Below are positions 34,181 to 45,685 of a stretch of 64,000 nt of DNA, piece after piece. The DNA is taken from contig OZ020490.1 in assembly GCA_963971405.1 (NCBI GenBank), forward strand, positions 25,631,464 through 25,695,463, given 5' to 3'. Origin of the DNA: Psococerastis gibbosa (taxonomy: Eukaryota; Arthropoda; Insecta; Psocodea; Psocidae). A model generated the notes under the pieces. The model was not told the DNA's origin. It searched no databases and saw only the letters and a program-made list of their open reading frames with translations. A program made the position numbers and the translations under genes. Positions within the stretch are counted from its first letter, which is position 1. The number at the start of each line of letters is the position of its first letter.

Positions 34181-34555
34181 CTTACTCCGCGGGTCCAGGG
34201 AGCCACACATTTAATAGGTTTTCCAAAATCGAACAACTTGGCATTGTCGTTTCCTTCGTGCAGCTAGTCAATCATGAAGGGACCAGATGGCAGTAGTGGG
34301 CATACCAGCAGGTGGGTGGTACTGGTATCCTGAACAGCCCCACAGTCACACCGGAGTGCCGGACATCCTCAGCGGTATTGCAATCCCCACTTGGCAGCAG
34401 TGGTCTTCGAGAGAGCGGTTCCAGTCCGGATGAGGTTCGACATACCCCAGATGGGAAAAGGAAGGCCATCCCCGCCATCAGTTTCTCATCGGGAGGGGAC
34501 ATTTGAAAAAGGACAGGGTGAAAGTTTCTCCATGCCTGTATGTGATGATAACTCA
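34181..34555. other. Unidentified low-copy block beside SINE-B tail
   Basis: GC-richer than its surroundings and open in two frames, but I recognise no domain. It starts with TTACTTACTCCGCGGG, similar to the tail at 13467-13484, so it may be part of a retroelement. Confidence 0.35.
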
Positions 34556-34893
34556 AGTTGACAACAGACTCACTCCCCTCGCCAAGCTGACATGGTTGAT
34601 TAAAACAGAAACAGAACAACTGTTGGATACTTGTCCGTACTCTGTAGGTGAATTTTTTGAGAGGCAAGCCTGGCTAAAATACTAATAATACTAACTTACT
34701 AACCCACTAACCACCTAACCCACTAACTTGCCAACTAATTGTGTTCTTTTTATTTGTTTATGTTAGGTGCATCCTACTTGACGAAGCCTAAAACCGGGAT
34801 TATTCGCCTAGCCTATATCTCAGTTAGCAATGGCTAACCTGTTTTGAACTTGAACTTGAAATGCTGAAAGCAGCCGTTGGAAAACAAACAATT
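34556..34893 (+). mobile_element. SINE-B 3' tail split by a 255-bp insertion
   Basis: ACAGACTCACTCCCCTCGCC and CTGACATGGTTGATTAAAAC (34556-34604) continue at 34858-34893 as AAATGCTGAAAGCAGCCGTT. The intervening DNA includes a CTAAC-like simple repeat (34681-34735). Confidence 0.6.
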
Positions 34894-35352
34894 GACTATA
34901 AATTGTCTCCGCTAATTAAATGAATGTTTACCGGAGAACCATTTATCTTACATTAACATAAGTCTTTATACCAATCTAAGTTGTTAGCACACCATACCCA
35001 GCTAGCCCATTAAACAAGGCCCCCGTACCAGGACGAGCCATGGAGTGCAGCTGGGAATAGCAATGCATTGCATACGATTCAGGCGGCCAACTCTCGATTC
35101 GCAGTCCTCGGTCTATTGTTCTTGCGGATAATGCCCGTGAAACTGGAGTCCATCTCAAGGATACACGACCCGTTTCATTGGTCACACACGGAGATGGGCC
35201 CAAAATAGATCTGTTGCATATTATGTAATGTTGGCAACATGAAAGGGATTTGGTATTAAAATTTTAATACCCTATGTTGTCACAGATGGCGCAAAAAATG
35301 TGTTATTCTACGGAACTCCTTTATGCGCAAGTGTATCAGTTAGACATAACGA
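34894..35352. other. No gene recognised
   Basis: Unassigned. A solo hAT-like end CAGTGGCGGACCCAGGAATT follows at 35353-35390 with no partner found. Confidence 0.4.
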
Positions 35353-35460
35353 AGGTTACAGTGGCGGACCCAGGAATTTATTTAGGTCCCCGGGCTAAAG
35401 ACAATTGTTACCCCAAAGTTTACGGATTTAAAATTAATTGCAAACTGTGAAAAGGGAAGA

Positions 35461-35765
35461 AGGGATGAAGTGTCTAAGACGGATTGCTGGTCGACCAAGG
35501 TGGGACCGAATCCGAAATGACCGCATCACACAAGACCTGCAAGTGGATTCCATAGAGAGAAGAATGGAGAACAAGCAACTGTAATGGTTCGGCCACGTTC
35601 AAAGGATGGACGAGAATAGGACCACCCGGAGGTTGGTGGAAGACCCATCGGCAGACCGAGGACAACCCTCTGAGGAAAGTATTAACAACTCGCGGGAGCA
35701 AGAGGGAAAACCATGGCCGAGCTCAAGGCGTTAGCGTCCAACCGGAGCGAGTTCAGGAAATGTGT
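35461..35765 (+). pseudogene. LINE ORF2 C-terminal fragment
   Basis: The plus strand reads GMKCLRRIAGRPRWDRIRND, RITQDLQVDSIERRMENKQL, stop, WFGHVQRMDENRTTRRLVE and, after a frame change, RALASNRSEFRKC. This is the M-x-x-LRRI-x-G-x-x-R-x-DRIRN...I-E-x-x-x-x-x-QL-x-WFGHV-x-RM order of LINE ORF2. A stop and frameshifts make it dead. Confidence 0.8.
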
Positions 35766-35875
35766 ATAATCTATTATCACAAGCAATTACCGTAAATACT
35801 TAAAATTATAATAACCAAAATGAACAAACAATATAAACAAATGTGGCACTAGAATAGAGTTCTGCCACTTTCTTT

Positions 35876-36727
35876 AAGAACCGGTCCGAGTTTACTCGAA
35901 CATGCTTTCTAATTTATAAAAATTAGTAGATAGAGAAAATGAGTAATTTCATGGTAAATAATTTTCCTATGGTTAAATTTCCGATAACTCGGGGGGGGGG
36001 GGGGTTGTCCACCTGACGTCAGTGAGGTAAATTCTAGATAGGTCAGACCAACACATTACCACACAGCAATACTGGCAGGGCACACAATGCATTTATGCAT
36101 TTGAGCGTGAATTTTCTATCATTTTTTTCAAAAAAACATTTTTTTTTTACAAAACCAAATACTTTTCTGGGAAAGCAACCTGTCCGGTTTCGTTACTCAA
36201 TTTAACACCTAAAACATGCCTGAAGGTAGAAATCATCGATATAAAGGTTTCGCAGAAAAATTATTTTTAGTCATTTTTCATTAAAATTTAGTTATTTTTA
36301 TTTTTTTACCCCCAGAAGCAACCTATCAAGGGGCAAGCGACCCCACGCATTTCTTTAATATTAATAAAGACTACAATATATGTCAATTTAAAAGAAATCG
36401 ATGGAGCCGTTTTTGAGAAATAATTTTTTAACCGTTTTTTTTTAGAATAAAACCCCCCCAAATTAAGTTAGCCCCAAATAAAAAAATTCTTCCGAGGTAT
36501 GATTTTTGCGAACCTACATGCCGAATTTCATCAAGATCGACCGAGTAGTTTGCCCGGAAATCGACGCACAGACAGACAGACAGAACGACAGACAGACAGA
36601 CATTTCGTAAAAACCACTTTTTAGGGTTCCTGGGACCTCAGAACGTGTAAATCCGTTGAAGTCTCGGAATCGAAAATTTCGACCGTCACAAAGCTTTCCT
36701 TATACTACGTATAAATTGGAAAGCAAT
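35876..36727 (-). mobile_element. R1 element, full length
   Basis: Minus-strand copy ending TTGCTTTCCAATTTATACG at 36727 and AAGAACCGGTCCGAG at 35876. It has a long CAGACAGACAGACAG microsatellite, a 14-base G run and both subterminal repeats. One of the best reference copies. Confidence 0.88.
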
Positions 36728-36937
36728 AAAAACCGTGCCACGAACGTCTGACTACTACCACGTTGTTTACCCTGTTAAATATAGCATGATGCCTCACTCC
36801 CGAGGTGCACTCACAATTGTGTATTAACTTGGATAGCACACCTAACTCGATAACACCAACACTGTGAAGACCCCTAATACCAATAACAACCGAAAAATCA
36901 ATAGCTGGGTTGGCACTTGGTAGGGTCACTAGAATTA

Positions 36938-37321
36938 GCCGCCCATTCCACCGACCGGCTAGGGCTATTTACAAAAACAGTGACGTGGTAGCAGACATTC
37001 AAGATTTAGGTGGGGTTTCCATCGATCTCGCATTGCAGAATGTAAATGACATTGACGGAAATTAGAATTTTTCTTTTTATAGAAATCTATTAAAATGTTT
37101 GTACTTAACATATCCCATGACGCCATTTTTTAATTTTAGTTTGTTTGTTTGTGATTTTACTGTATGATCATTGATCAATTTTAACTATAGCATAGAGGAA
37201 AATAAACATTTCCGTAAATTCTCCAATGCGAGGTCGGTGGAAACCCCGCCTAAGTCTTGAATGTCTGCTACCACGTCACTGTTTTTGTAAATAGCCCTAG
37301 CCGGTCGGTGGAGTGGGCGCC
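36938..37321. mobile_element. Composite nested fold-back MITE, copy 1 (TTA duplication)
   Basis: Outer ends GCCGCCCATTCCACCGACCG and GGTCGGTGGAGTGGGCGCC are flanked by TTA. Inside the outer loop (GACATTCAAGA...TCTTGAATGTC) sits a second fold-back with ends GGTGGGGTTTCCATCGA and GGTGGAAACCCCGCC. The inner core carries TTGATCAATGATCA. Confidence 0.85.
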
Positions 37322-37854
37322 TTAGGCCTACGGCCATAAAGAATAAACCCCTTTAACAAATAATAGAATAGCAAACATCTGTGTTGGTTCTTTCTGAATA
37401 CAATATGCGTATGCTCAGAAAAACTTACCGGAGTTAAATGGAGAGAATTAAAGACAAGGGAAATGCTACTTAGCTACCAAGTACATAGAGTTTTAAATCT
37501 GTCAATCAAGTATAGTACTTTCTCCTTCCTTGCGTTAACCGTTGACCCCCAAAGAAATAATTGAAACGACGCCCCTGCTTTGCTTGTTGTGCAACACATT
37601 TCAGCTCTCAGTAGTTACAGTGTACACACACTGGGCAGCTCCTCCTTATACACTTAAGCATGTATACGATAATAAACAGTCGTACCAACCCACCAAAGTA
37701 AAGTAGAACCTTGAAGCCACTTATCTTGTTCATTTCCTTCAATTTATAGCTGTCTAATCATTAATATACTCTTGTAATCTAGAGCGTATGTAGGCGCGCT
37801 CGTTCGATAATACAAGCCCTGTAGGAGGACTGTTCCTCCAACGCTAAAGAGTAC
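37322..37854. other. No gene recognised
   Basis: Unassigned. Confidence 0.4.
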
Positions 37855-38110
37855 GAGTATGTAATACTGTAATATCGTTAACAGTTGGTATAGAGACCAT
37901 AGACACTGAGTATCTAGACTGCTCAGCTTGTCCATTGTCACTAGTAGGAGTAGTAGCCACTGTGGGCTGACAGTGTAATATCGCTACTGATGACACAGAC
38001 ACCATAGACACTGAGTATATATAGACAGCTCAGCATGTCCATTGTCGCTAGTAGCCGCTGTGGGCAGACATCGTGTAAAGTCGTTACAGTTGATATAGAC
38101 ACTAGAAAAA
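37855..38110 (+). repeat. Imperfect tandem duplication, about 105-bp period
   Basis: ACCATAGACACTGAGTAT occurs at 37896 and 38001, followed each time by CTCAGC.TGTCCATTGTC and a CACTGTGGGC/CGCTGTGGGC block. Confidence 0.7.
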
Positions 38111-38246
38111 TTTAAATTACTCGTGACTTCGTGGTACTTCATTTTAATAAACAAACTGAAACACTAAGTTTTTGTGTCTTTATTTATAGACAGTGAGTAT
38201 CTTGACTGCTCACTTGCTTAATGGCTCCTCCTCGCCGATGCCAAAA

Positions 38247-38350
38247 AAAAATCCCTTTCGGCTCTGTCAGATCAGCAGGCTGATCATGGCGATTGGTATA
38301 AACTTACTCCTGGGATTAAAACTGTAAACAAACCAATTTTGAATAGCACT
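38247..38350. repeat. R6 scrap (minus) joined to R5-family fragment
   Basis: AAAAAAAATCCCTTTCGGCT is the minus-strand end of R6. GGCTGATCATGGCGATTGGT and TAGCACTTTCCATTATAAAA match unit 3 of the 7725-8226 cluster. The fragment breaks off into the following R1 copy. Confidence 0.55.
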
Positions 38351-38360
38351 TTCCATTATA

Positions 38361-39048
38361 AAATTCGTTACTCAATTTAACACCTAAAACATGCCTGAAG
38401 GTAGAAATCATCTATAGAAAGGTTTCGCAGTAAAATTATTTTTTAGTCATTTTTCATTACAATTTAGTTATTTTTATTTTTTTACCTCCAGAAGCAAACT
38501 ATCAAGGGGCAAGCGATCCCCCGCATTTTGTCAACATTAATGACGACTACAATATATGTAAAGTATGTGAATTTAAAAGAAACAGTTGGAGCCGTTTTTG
38601 AGAAATATTTTTTTTAGAATCCTTGTGAGAGTTTCCTTGGTGACTTCGTAGAACTTGGAGAACATCATGAGTAGAGGAAGAAGAACGCAATGATCCACAG
38701 TAAATTTACTGTGGATCATTGCGTTCTTCTTCCTCTACTCATGAATTTTTTTAGACTTTTTTTGGAGTTTTTTGAGAATAAAACCCCCTAAATTGAGTTA
38801 GCCCAAAATAAAAATAAAAATGCCCCGAGGTATGATTTTTGTGAGCCTATATGCCGAATTTCATCATAATCGACCGAGTAGTTTGCCCGGAAATCGATGA
38901 ACAGACAGACAGAGCGACAGACATTTTGTAAAAACCACTTTTTTGGGTTCCTGGGACCTCAAAACGTGTAATTCCGTTGAAATCTCGGAATCGAAAATTT
39001 GGACCATCACAAAGCTTTCCTTATACCACGTATAAATTGGAAAGCAAT
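38361..39048 (-). mobile_element. R1 element, 3'-truncated and interrupted
   Basis: The minus-strand 5' end TTGCTTTCCAATTTATACG is at 39048. The copy lacks the R1 3' end and is broken at about 38612-38745 by foreign sequence containing a perfect palindrome. Confidence 0.8.
38665..38744. repeat. Perfect 80-bp palindrome, no spacer
   Basis: Every base from 38665 (TCATGAGTAGAGGAAG) to the centre AAA|TTT at 38704/38705 is mirrored to 38744. No loop and no mismatch by direct reading. Confidence 0.95.
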
Positions 39049-39592
39049 AATAGACTCCTCACAAATTTTCCCATCTGTTGCATCTATCCCTCAAGGAACT
39101 TTTTATTGCCTTTTATCTAGTTCCAGTGTTCTAGCCCTGTCTCCTCTAAGTATCGAAGTTCTATGTTCTATGTCCGACCAAGTAGCAGTGAGCAGGTCAA
39201 CAACCTCTCCAAACCATCATTGGTGCAATTCTACCACCATATCACATCTCAACCCAGAGGTGAGTGTGCATTCAAGGACCAGATGTTGAAGCGTCTCTTC
39301 TACCCCACGAGGACAGAGTGAAGAACCTAAAAATATGTGTGGTCACTCTACCGTACCTCTTCGTGACATAAAAGTGCAGCATAATTTTGAAACATAGTTG
39401 TAAAACACACGCCCCGTTAAAACATTGTCTCTCATCCTCCAGGTTATACAACTTTAAAGTCGGTTTATAAAATACATGAGTTAGGAAAGGGTTGAGAAAC
39501 ACTGCATTTAATTTCGGAAGTGGTATTAATTAATCCCACTCTATACCGATCCCCGCCTCCTTTGTGGGAGCGACAAGCGACGACACTATCAC
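39049..39592. other. No gene recognised
   Basis: Unassigned. Short minus-strand frames are without motif. Confidence 0.4.
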
Positions 39593-39600
39593 CTTGTGGG

Positions 39601-39765
39601 TAATGGCGGATCCACGGGGGGATCAGGGAAATTAGTAAATTCATAAGATACCTCGTAAAAAAAAAGAATAAAACTCAACTTATCAACAAAAAAATTAACT
39701 TTTAAACTTTCAAACAACTTGACTTGTGACCCCCCTCCCTAAATTTTCCCCTGGATCCGCCCTTG
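39601..39765. mobile_element. Small hAT-type MITE
   Basis: TAATGGCGGATCCACGGGGG and CCCTGGATCCGCCCTTG imperfect termini with CTTGTGGG (39593-39600) and CATGTGGG (39766-39773), seven of eight identical. 165 bp. Confidence 0.75.
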
Positions 39766-39838
39766 CATGTGGGTTGTATGTATGTACTACCCGATACTGT
39801 ACATTGAAATAAAGAATATAGCCATTGGCAATGCTAAT

Positions 39839-40243
39839 GGCGCATATTCCACCGACCGGCTAGGGCTAAATACAAATACGGTGACGTGGTAACAGACATT
39901 CAAGACTTAGGCGGGGTTTCCATCGACCTCCTTTTGCCCCCGCCATCATTCTAAAACTTTACGCCTCTGGGTAGCGTAGAGGAAAAGCAGGGTCTGCGGA
40001 ATCTCCCTACACCTGATCGGCCATAGCCGAAAGGGATTTTTTAATTTTAGTTTGTTTGTTTGTGATTTTACTCTGTGATCATTGATCAATTTTAACTATG
40101 GCATAGAGTAAGACAAACATTTCCATCAATGTCATTTGCATTCTGCAATGCGAGGTCGGTGGAAACCCCGCCTAAGTCTTGAATGTCTGTTACCACGTCA
40201 CCGTAGTTGTATTTAGCCCTAGCCGGTCGGTGGAATAAGCGCC
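39839..40243. mobile_element. Composite nested fold-back MITE, copy 2, carrying R6
   Basis: Outer ends GGCGCATATTCCACCGACCG and GGTCGGTGGAATAAGCGCC. The inner fold-back's left arm is replaced by other sequence plus an R6 unit (39969-40043). The right inner arm GAGGTCGGTGGAAACCCCGC is intact. The flanks are AAT and TAT, so the duplication is lost or altered. Confidence 0.75.
39969..40043 (+). repeat. R6 short repeat inside composite MITE
   Basis: GGTAGCGTAGAGGAAAAGCA to GCCGAAAGGGATTTTTT, near-identical to 10746-10822. Confidence 0.65.
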
Positions 40244-40604
40244 TATGGAAACACATTACTATACATTGAAACTCGTGCATGCAGCAACATGGCAGGAGGA
40301 CAATTTGAACCGTGTGCACCCTGAGTTGCTAAGATTTTTTTGTTTCGATAACCAGGTATGTACATTCGGACTGGGATTGCCTATAGCCTGTACGAACTCG
40401 CTGACCTGTTCGGATAGGATGGCGTGAAGCCTGGTCAAACCCGACAAAGAATGAATCTTGTCAATTCGTATCACATAACTAGGTAATTGAAAGATATCTC
40501 GGAAGACTGGACAGATTTACAAGGCATCAATCAATTAATAATCAATATAATAGATCATGGGTTGGAGCCTCTGCCTACATTTTTCATTATCCACTTTTTC
40601 GAAT

Positions 40605-41010
40605 ACAATATGCAGACACGAAATGTGGTGCTATAGGAGAATGTTGAAAATATCTTGGAAAGACCACATAACGAACGAAGAGGTACTTCAAAGGATAAAC
40701 GATAAAATATCCCTAATTAGCTCCATTTCGGTGAGAAGACCAAATGGATGGGTCACCAGACCAGACAAGAAGGACCCCTAAGCACCATAATAGAAGGAAC
40801 AATCGAAGGCACCAATGCAAGAGGGCGACCAAGGAAGGAGTACGCAGAAGACCTAAAAAAAAATATGAGATGCGGAACCTACTTGGAACTCAAGAGAACG
40901 GCCCCAAGACAGGGAGGAGTGGAGAAGGGAGTGGAAAGATTTGCTGCAAACCAATCGCTAGATTGCAACTACAGAAGAATGCAAACACATGCTCAAAGTT
41001 GATGGTCACG
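40605..41010 (+). pseudogene. LINE ORF2 C-terminal fragment
   Basis: The plus strand reads MWCYRRMLKISWKDHITNEE, VLQRINDKISLISSISVRRP and, after a frame change, IEGTIEGTNARGRPRKEYAE with DLKKNMRCGTYLELKRTAPR. The order MWCYRRMLKISW-x-D-x-x-TNEEVL...IEG-x-x-EG-x-x-x-RGRPR...Y-x-ELKR is the ORF2 tail of a non-LTR retrotransposon, same family as 16145-16440. At least one frameshift. Confidence 0.85.
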
Positions 41011-41352
41011 AGGTATGGAAAGGTTATTGAGGAGCTACGATATGGGGAAGAATGAATCAACAAATAATTAAAACGACGCATTGATGCTAATCGACGCATT
41101 GATGCTAAACGCGCCTAACGCGTAAACACAACAAAACTAAAAGAAAACTATACTAAATGGATACTTACAACACGCGGAATTGATCCCTTTTCCTCAGTTG
41201 TTCGTCCCGTTGTATGACCTGAAGCAGCAGACGAGTTTCTCGTCCTGATAAAGCTGGTAAGGTGCAGTTGACTTCTACTCCATCTTCACAGCCTAAGTCC
41301 CCATCCATCAGAGATTATTACAACATCTGCGGATGAAAAGAGAATTAGGTAA

Positions 41353-41655
41353 GGTGGCGTTTCCACTGACCTCGCATTGCAGAATTGACGGAAATGTTTA
41401 TTTTCCTCTGTGCCATAGTTAAAATTGATCAATGATCATACAGTAAAATCACAAACAAACAAACTAAAATTAAAAACTGGCTTCATGGGATATGTTAATT
41501 ACAAACATTTTAATAGATTTCTATTAAAAAAAAAACGTCAATGTCATTTGCAATCTGCAATGCGAGGTCGTTGGAAACGCTACCTAAGTCTTGAATGTCT
41601 GCTACCACGTCATCGTTGTTGGAAATAGCCCTAGCCGGTCAATGGAATGGGCGCC
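41353..41655. mobile_element. Composite nested fold-back MITE, copy 3, left outer arm missing
   Basis: The inner fold-back is complete (GGTGGCGTTTCCACTGACCT to GGAAACGCTACC, TAA on both sides). It is followed by the outer right arm GTCTTGAATGTCTGCTACCA through AATGGAATGGGCGCC and TTA. The outer left arm is absent. Confidence 0.8.
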
Positions 41656-41809
41656 TTAAATCTTATTCCTAGTTTTGGTTTTGGATTTTTACAGATGAGA
41701 GAGAAAGACCAATGGGTTAGAAGTACGTTGGTATATAAGTATTAATCAAAGTACTTTGCCTTTATTTAAATTAACGCGAGAGAACACGGTTGTCAGTGTG
41801 TGCAGATAA

Positions 41810-42196
41810 GGCGGGGTTTCCACCAACCGGCTAGGGCTAAAAACAAATACGGTGACGTGTTAGCAGACATTCAAGACTTAGGCGGGGTTTCCACTGACCT
41901 CGCATTGCAGAATGCAAATGACATTGACGGAAATGTTTGTTTTCCTCTATGCCATAGTTAAAATTGATCAATGATCATAGAGTAAAATCACAAACAAAAA
42001 TTAAAAAATGGCTTCATGGGATATGTTAAGTACAAACATTTTAATAGATTTCTATAAAAAGAAAAATTCTAATTTCCGTCAATGCCATTTGCATTCTGCA
42101 ATGAGAGGCCGTCGGAAACCCCGCCTAAGTCTTGAATGTCTGCTACCACGTCACCGTATTTGTATTTAGCCCTAGCCGGTCGGTGGAAACCGCGCC
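41810..42196. mobile_element. Composite nested fold-back MITE, copy 4, complete (TAA duplication)
   Basis: GGCGGGGTTTCCACCAACCG to GGTCGGTGGAAACCGCGCC, TAA on both sides, with the inner fold-back GGCGGGGTTTCCACTGACCT to GTCGGAAACCCCGCC inside. Best copy for defining the composite. Confidence 0.88.
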
Positions 42197-42632
42197 TAAG
42201 GATGCGTGTCATAATAATAATACCACTAACTATTGAGTTTAGACCGTTGAGAGTTTAGTTTTGTCACTTGGTCAGTGTTGCTCCATCTTTCGTTTAGTCT
42301 AGAAAAATACATCTTAAATATGGTAAAGATTCAAAAGGGTTGCTGTAAATAATAAAGAATTATACGTTACAAAATAACATCGGTCATAATATTATTTTAC
42401 GGCCTAATACCTTTCTCAAATACTGCGATCCGGTACTACAATGCTCCACCAAGCAGTTTCCCTGAAAATAATTTTTTGGGATTTGCAGGTGTAATTACGC
42501 GAAGCTCAAAGAGTGCCGCCTGTATATATATCACGGAACAAAATTGGAATACCAGGCCATAACCCGATATGATTGCACTCCCCTTCCCTACGTAAGAGAA
42601 AATTTGAGGGGGAAAACCATTACAGGTGTAAA
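42197..42632. other. No gene recognised
   Basis: Unassigned. Confidence 0.4.
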
Positions 42633-43344
42633 GAACCGGTCCGAGTTTACTCGAACATGCTTTCCAATTTATCAAAATTAGTAGAAAGAGAAAATGAGTA
42701 ATTTCATGGTAAATAATTTTCCTATGGTTAAATTTCCGATATCTCGGGTGGGGGGGGGGGTGTCCACCTGACGTCACTGGTGGTGCGGTAAATTCTAGAT
42801 AGGTCAGACAAACACATTACCACACAGCAATACTGGCAGGGCACGCAATGCATTTGAGCGTGAATTTTCAATCATTTTTTCAAAAAAACATTTTTTTTTT
42901 TACAAAACCAAATACTTTTTTGGGAAAGCAACCTATCCGGTTTCGTTACTCAATTTAACACCTAAAACATACCTGAAGGTAGAAATCATCGATAGAAAGG
43001 TTTCGCAGAATAATTATTTTTTAGTCATTTTTCATTAAAATTTAGTCATTTTTATTTTTTTACCCCCAGAAGCAAACCATCAAGGGGCAAGCGACCCCCC
43101 GCATTTTATCAACATTAACAACTACAATATATGTGAATTTAAAAGAAATCGTTGGAGCCGTTTTTGGGAAATAATTTTTTTTTGACGTTTTTTTGAAGTT
43201 TTTGAACAGACAGACAGACATTTCGTAAAAACCACTTTTTTGGGTTCCTGGGACCTTAAAACGTGTAAATCCGTTGAAATCTCGGAATCGAAAATTTCGA
43301 CCGTCACAAAGCTTTCCTTATACTACGTATAAATTGGAAAGCAA
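42633..43344 (-). mobile_element. R1 element, internally deleted
   Basis: Minus-strand copy with both ends (TTGCTTTCCAATTTATACG end near 43344, AAGAACCGGTCCGAG at 42633). The segment between the AAAACGGCTCC block and the microsatellite is deleted. Confidence 0.85.
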
Positions 43345-45685
43345 AAAATCAAATACCACATAGAGTATAGACCTGCCAAAAATATAACATCCCTTAGATA
43401 TATATTGTATGAAATATCATATTTATCGGTCTATAAGACAGGTCCAACACATATTATTGAAAATAATTGTAAAAACGGATAGTTGATAAAAATTTATGGC
43501 GTCAGAAAGGGGGTTCAAAAACGGCAGCATACATCACAAAGTAGAGGAGTATAAGGAATGTGTCATTTTTGATAGATGAACCTGATATAGATCATTTTCC
43601 TGTGAATTAGATTGGGGGGGGGGGGGTCAGATCGCCTCCAGCTAGGCAGAGGCCCGGGATGACGTTGAATTATATCAACCAACTGTTGGATCGAACATCC
43701 ATTAGATCATGCAAATTGCGCATTACAACTACAACATTAGTTAATTTCATCATTATCCTGCCCCCTGTATCCGTCCATGTTGTGGGTAAAAGTATAGTAC
43801 GGAGGCTGCTCGTTTAATTGACTATGGTCCGTGGGTGCATATGAGTTAAAAATTCTCGGTAGCCGAAATATCAAAACTCAAAGGTTGAATGGAATAATTA
43901 ATAATAGCCTTCAAATTAGAATTACTAATTGCTGAAGACTAGTATTTTACACGAAGATTGGCATGTTTTCCTTAATAATAGTGTTATTGACCTGATAGCC
44001 AGGCGCCAAACCTAAAAAACCTCAGAATAAATATGACCTTGACATTACTTCAGTGCCAAGTACAAGCAGCATGCAGGTACAGTACACTAAAAAACAGGCT
44101 GCCATGCTATTTGCTAGATGCCTATGCTGGATAGGTACCAATCCCAGTCAAATATTTATTAACAGAGCCTCCAATCTCCAAAATTTGGCAATTAGAAACC
44201 AATTCCTGCATGGGGATGGGTTTATCTTTTCATAAAAGAGACGGTGAAAGAAGGCAGACCAATGTATTAATTGTAGTTTTGAACTCCCCACATATCGCAT
44301 ATAGGATAAAAACTATCAATAGCTTTGACACTTTTTTTAGGATGCGGCACAGACTTTCAAATTCCTCTATTTATGTATTTGTTACCTGTTACTTGTTCAA
44401 AGAATTGCTTCGGGTACAATCCGCAATCATGCAACAGGTAACAATAATACTTTGGGATAAAGACGAGTGCTACTACGTTTAGCTCATGGACCAAGTTCAC
44501 AATTCTGACAAAGTCATCCCGGGCATACAAGTAAAGTTAAATAACTTAAAAATACAAAGATACTCACCGTTAACACTTACAACACAATACAACAATACAG
44601 TACTACACAAATTTACGCAAATTTTTACAATTCACAATTTACAAATTCACGAGAAAATTACAGAAAAACATTCAACACGAACAATCCTTGCAAACCCCAA
44701 GGCGGCCATCATGAAACTGTGTGATCCCTGGGATTTCAACCAATCACGTTGCACCTTATGACGTCAACAGAACGCGCGCATTTTGAAACTGCTGAACAGG
44801 TTGTTCAGTAAAATGAAAATTGAGTGTTGTGTAAGTTAAGCATAGCCATAAGTGTTTACTGAGTTCTCAGGTTTACGTGAAATGTACAATGTAACAGGTG
44901 CTGGGGAAGGAGCGTTTGATTTATTGCTTTATTTTCTAAAGGATTTGCGGGGCCAAAGGTTGCAGTCGATAAAATTTATTTTACTTAGGCTTTTTGTTTG
45001 AAATTGTCGCACTATCCATTTAAATGATAAAGGCTATGTCAAGGCCTACTGCCTGATGGTGTAGCAAAAAATAGTTGAATGCTGCAATAATAAAGCCTAT
45101 TAGTTGATTTTAAGCTGCTGCTTCATTCAAATATAATTAGTACGGTATCTATAGACAAAGCCCATAGTAGGCCCAATCAGTCAATCTGCCCTACTGTAGG
45201 CCTACCTAACTGCTGGTGCATTTGTGAACTGCTTTTTGAAGTAAATGTTCCATCCTCAGTCTATCTGTTTCACATTATTTTGGATGCTTCCTTGTAATAA
45301 ATGAAGTTTCATCCTGGGGCCTCCGATTGTAAGAGCCTTAGTAATGATGTTAGTGGCCTTGCATCTGTAGCATACTTATTGCTATTTTACTAATAAATCT
45401 CTAACTTCACCCTAAATACGGTATTTACAGTATTTAATTATGATACAAATCGCTTTTATGCCATTCACATTCACTTAAAATAAAGATTCAAATTGTTCGG
45501 TTGCATAATCATGAAAATGAAGGAGTTCCACTAAACTAAAAAAGATATGCAAATCCACTCACAGCAGGTACGTAGGAATTTAAGTAAGTCTGCCGCCTCC
45601 ACCATACCCCCCCCCCTTGTAAGCGCCCTCCCGGACGTCTGTAGAAAAGCACTCTATAGTTTAAGGTACTTCATATTTTTAGGCC
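43345..45685. other. Longest low-repeat stretch; no gene recognised
   Basis: No repeat family from this window is seen except a G run (43615-43626) and a C run (45607-45616). Three consecutive plus-strand open frames (44053-44761) lack any recognised motif. A CCAAT plus CRE cluster lies at 44730-44765. Confidence 0.45.
44700..44834 (+). promoter_or_regulatory. Possible promoter-like cluster (CCAAT, CRE)
   Basis: AACCAATCACG (a CCAAT box) lies about 20 bases before ATGACGTCAAC (an exact CRE, TGACGTCA) in a locally GC- and CpG-richer patch that begins GGCGGCCATC. A GTAAGT splice-donor-like site follows at 44829. No transcript is visible from sequence. Confidence 0.2.

Noticed and set aside
34272..34667. 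131-codon minus-strand open frame
   Set aside because: It overlaps a SINE-B tail and an unidentified repeat-like block; no recognisable domain.
44053..44761. Three consecutive plus-strand open frames as a candidate gene
   Set aside because: Short, in different frames, no domain, no consistent splice sites joining them.
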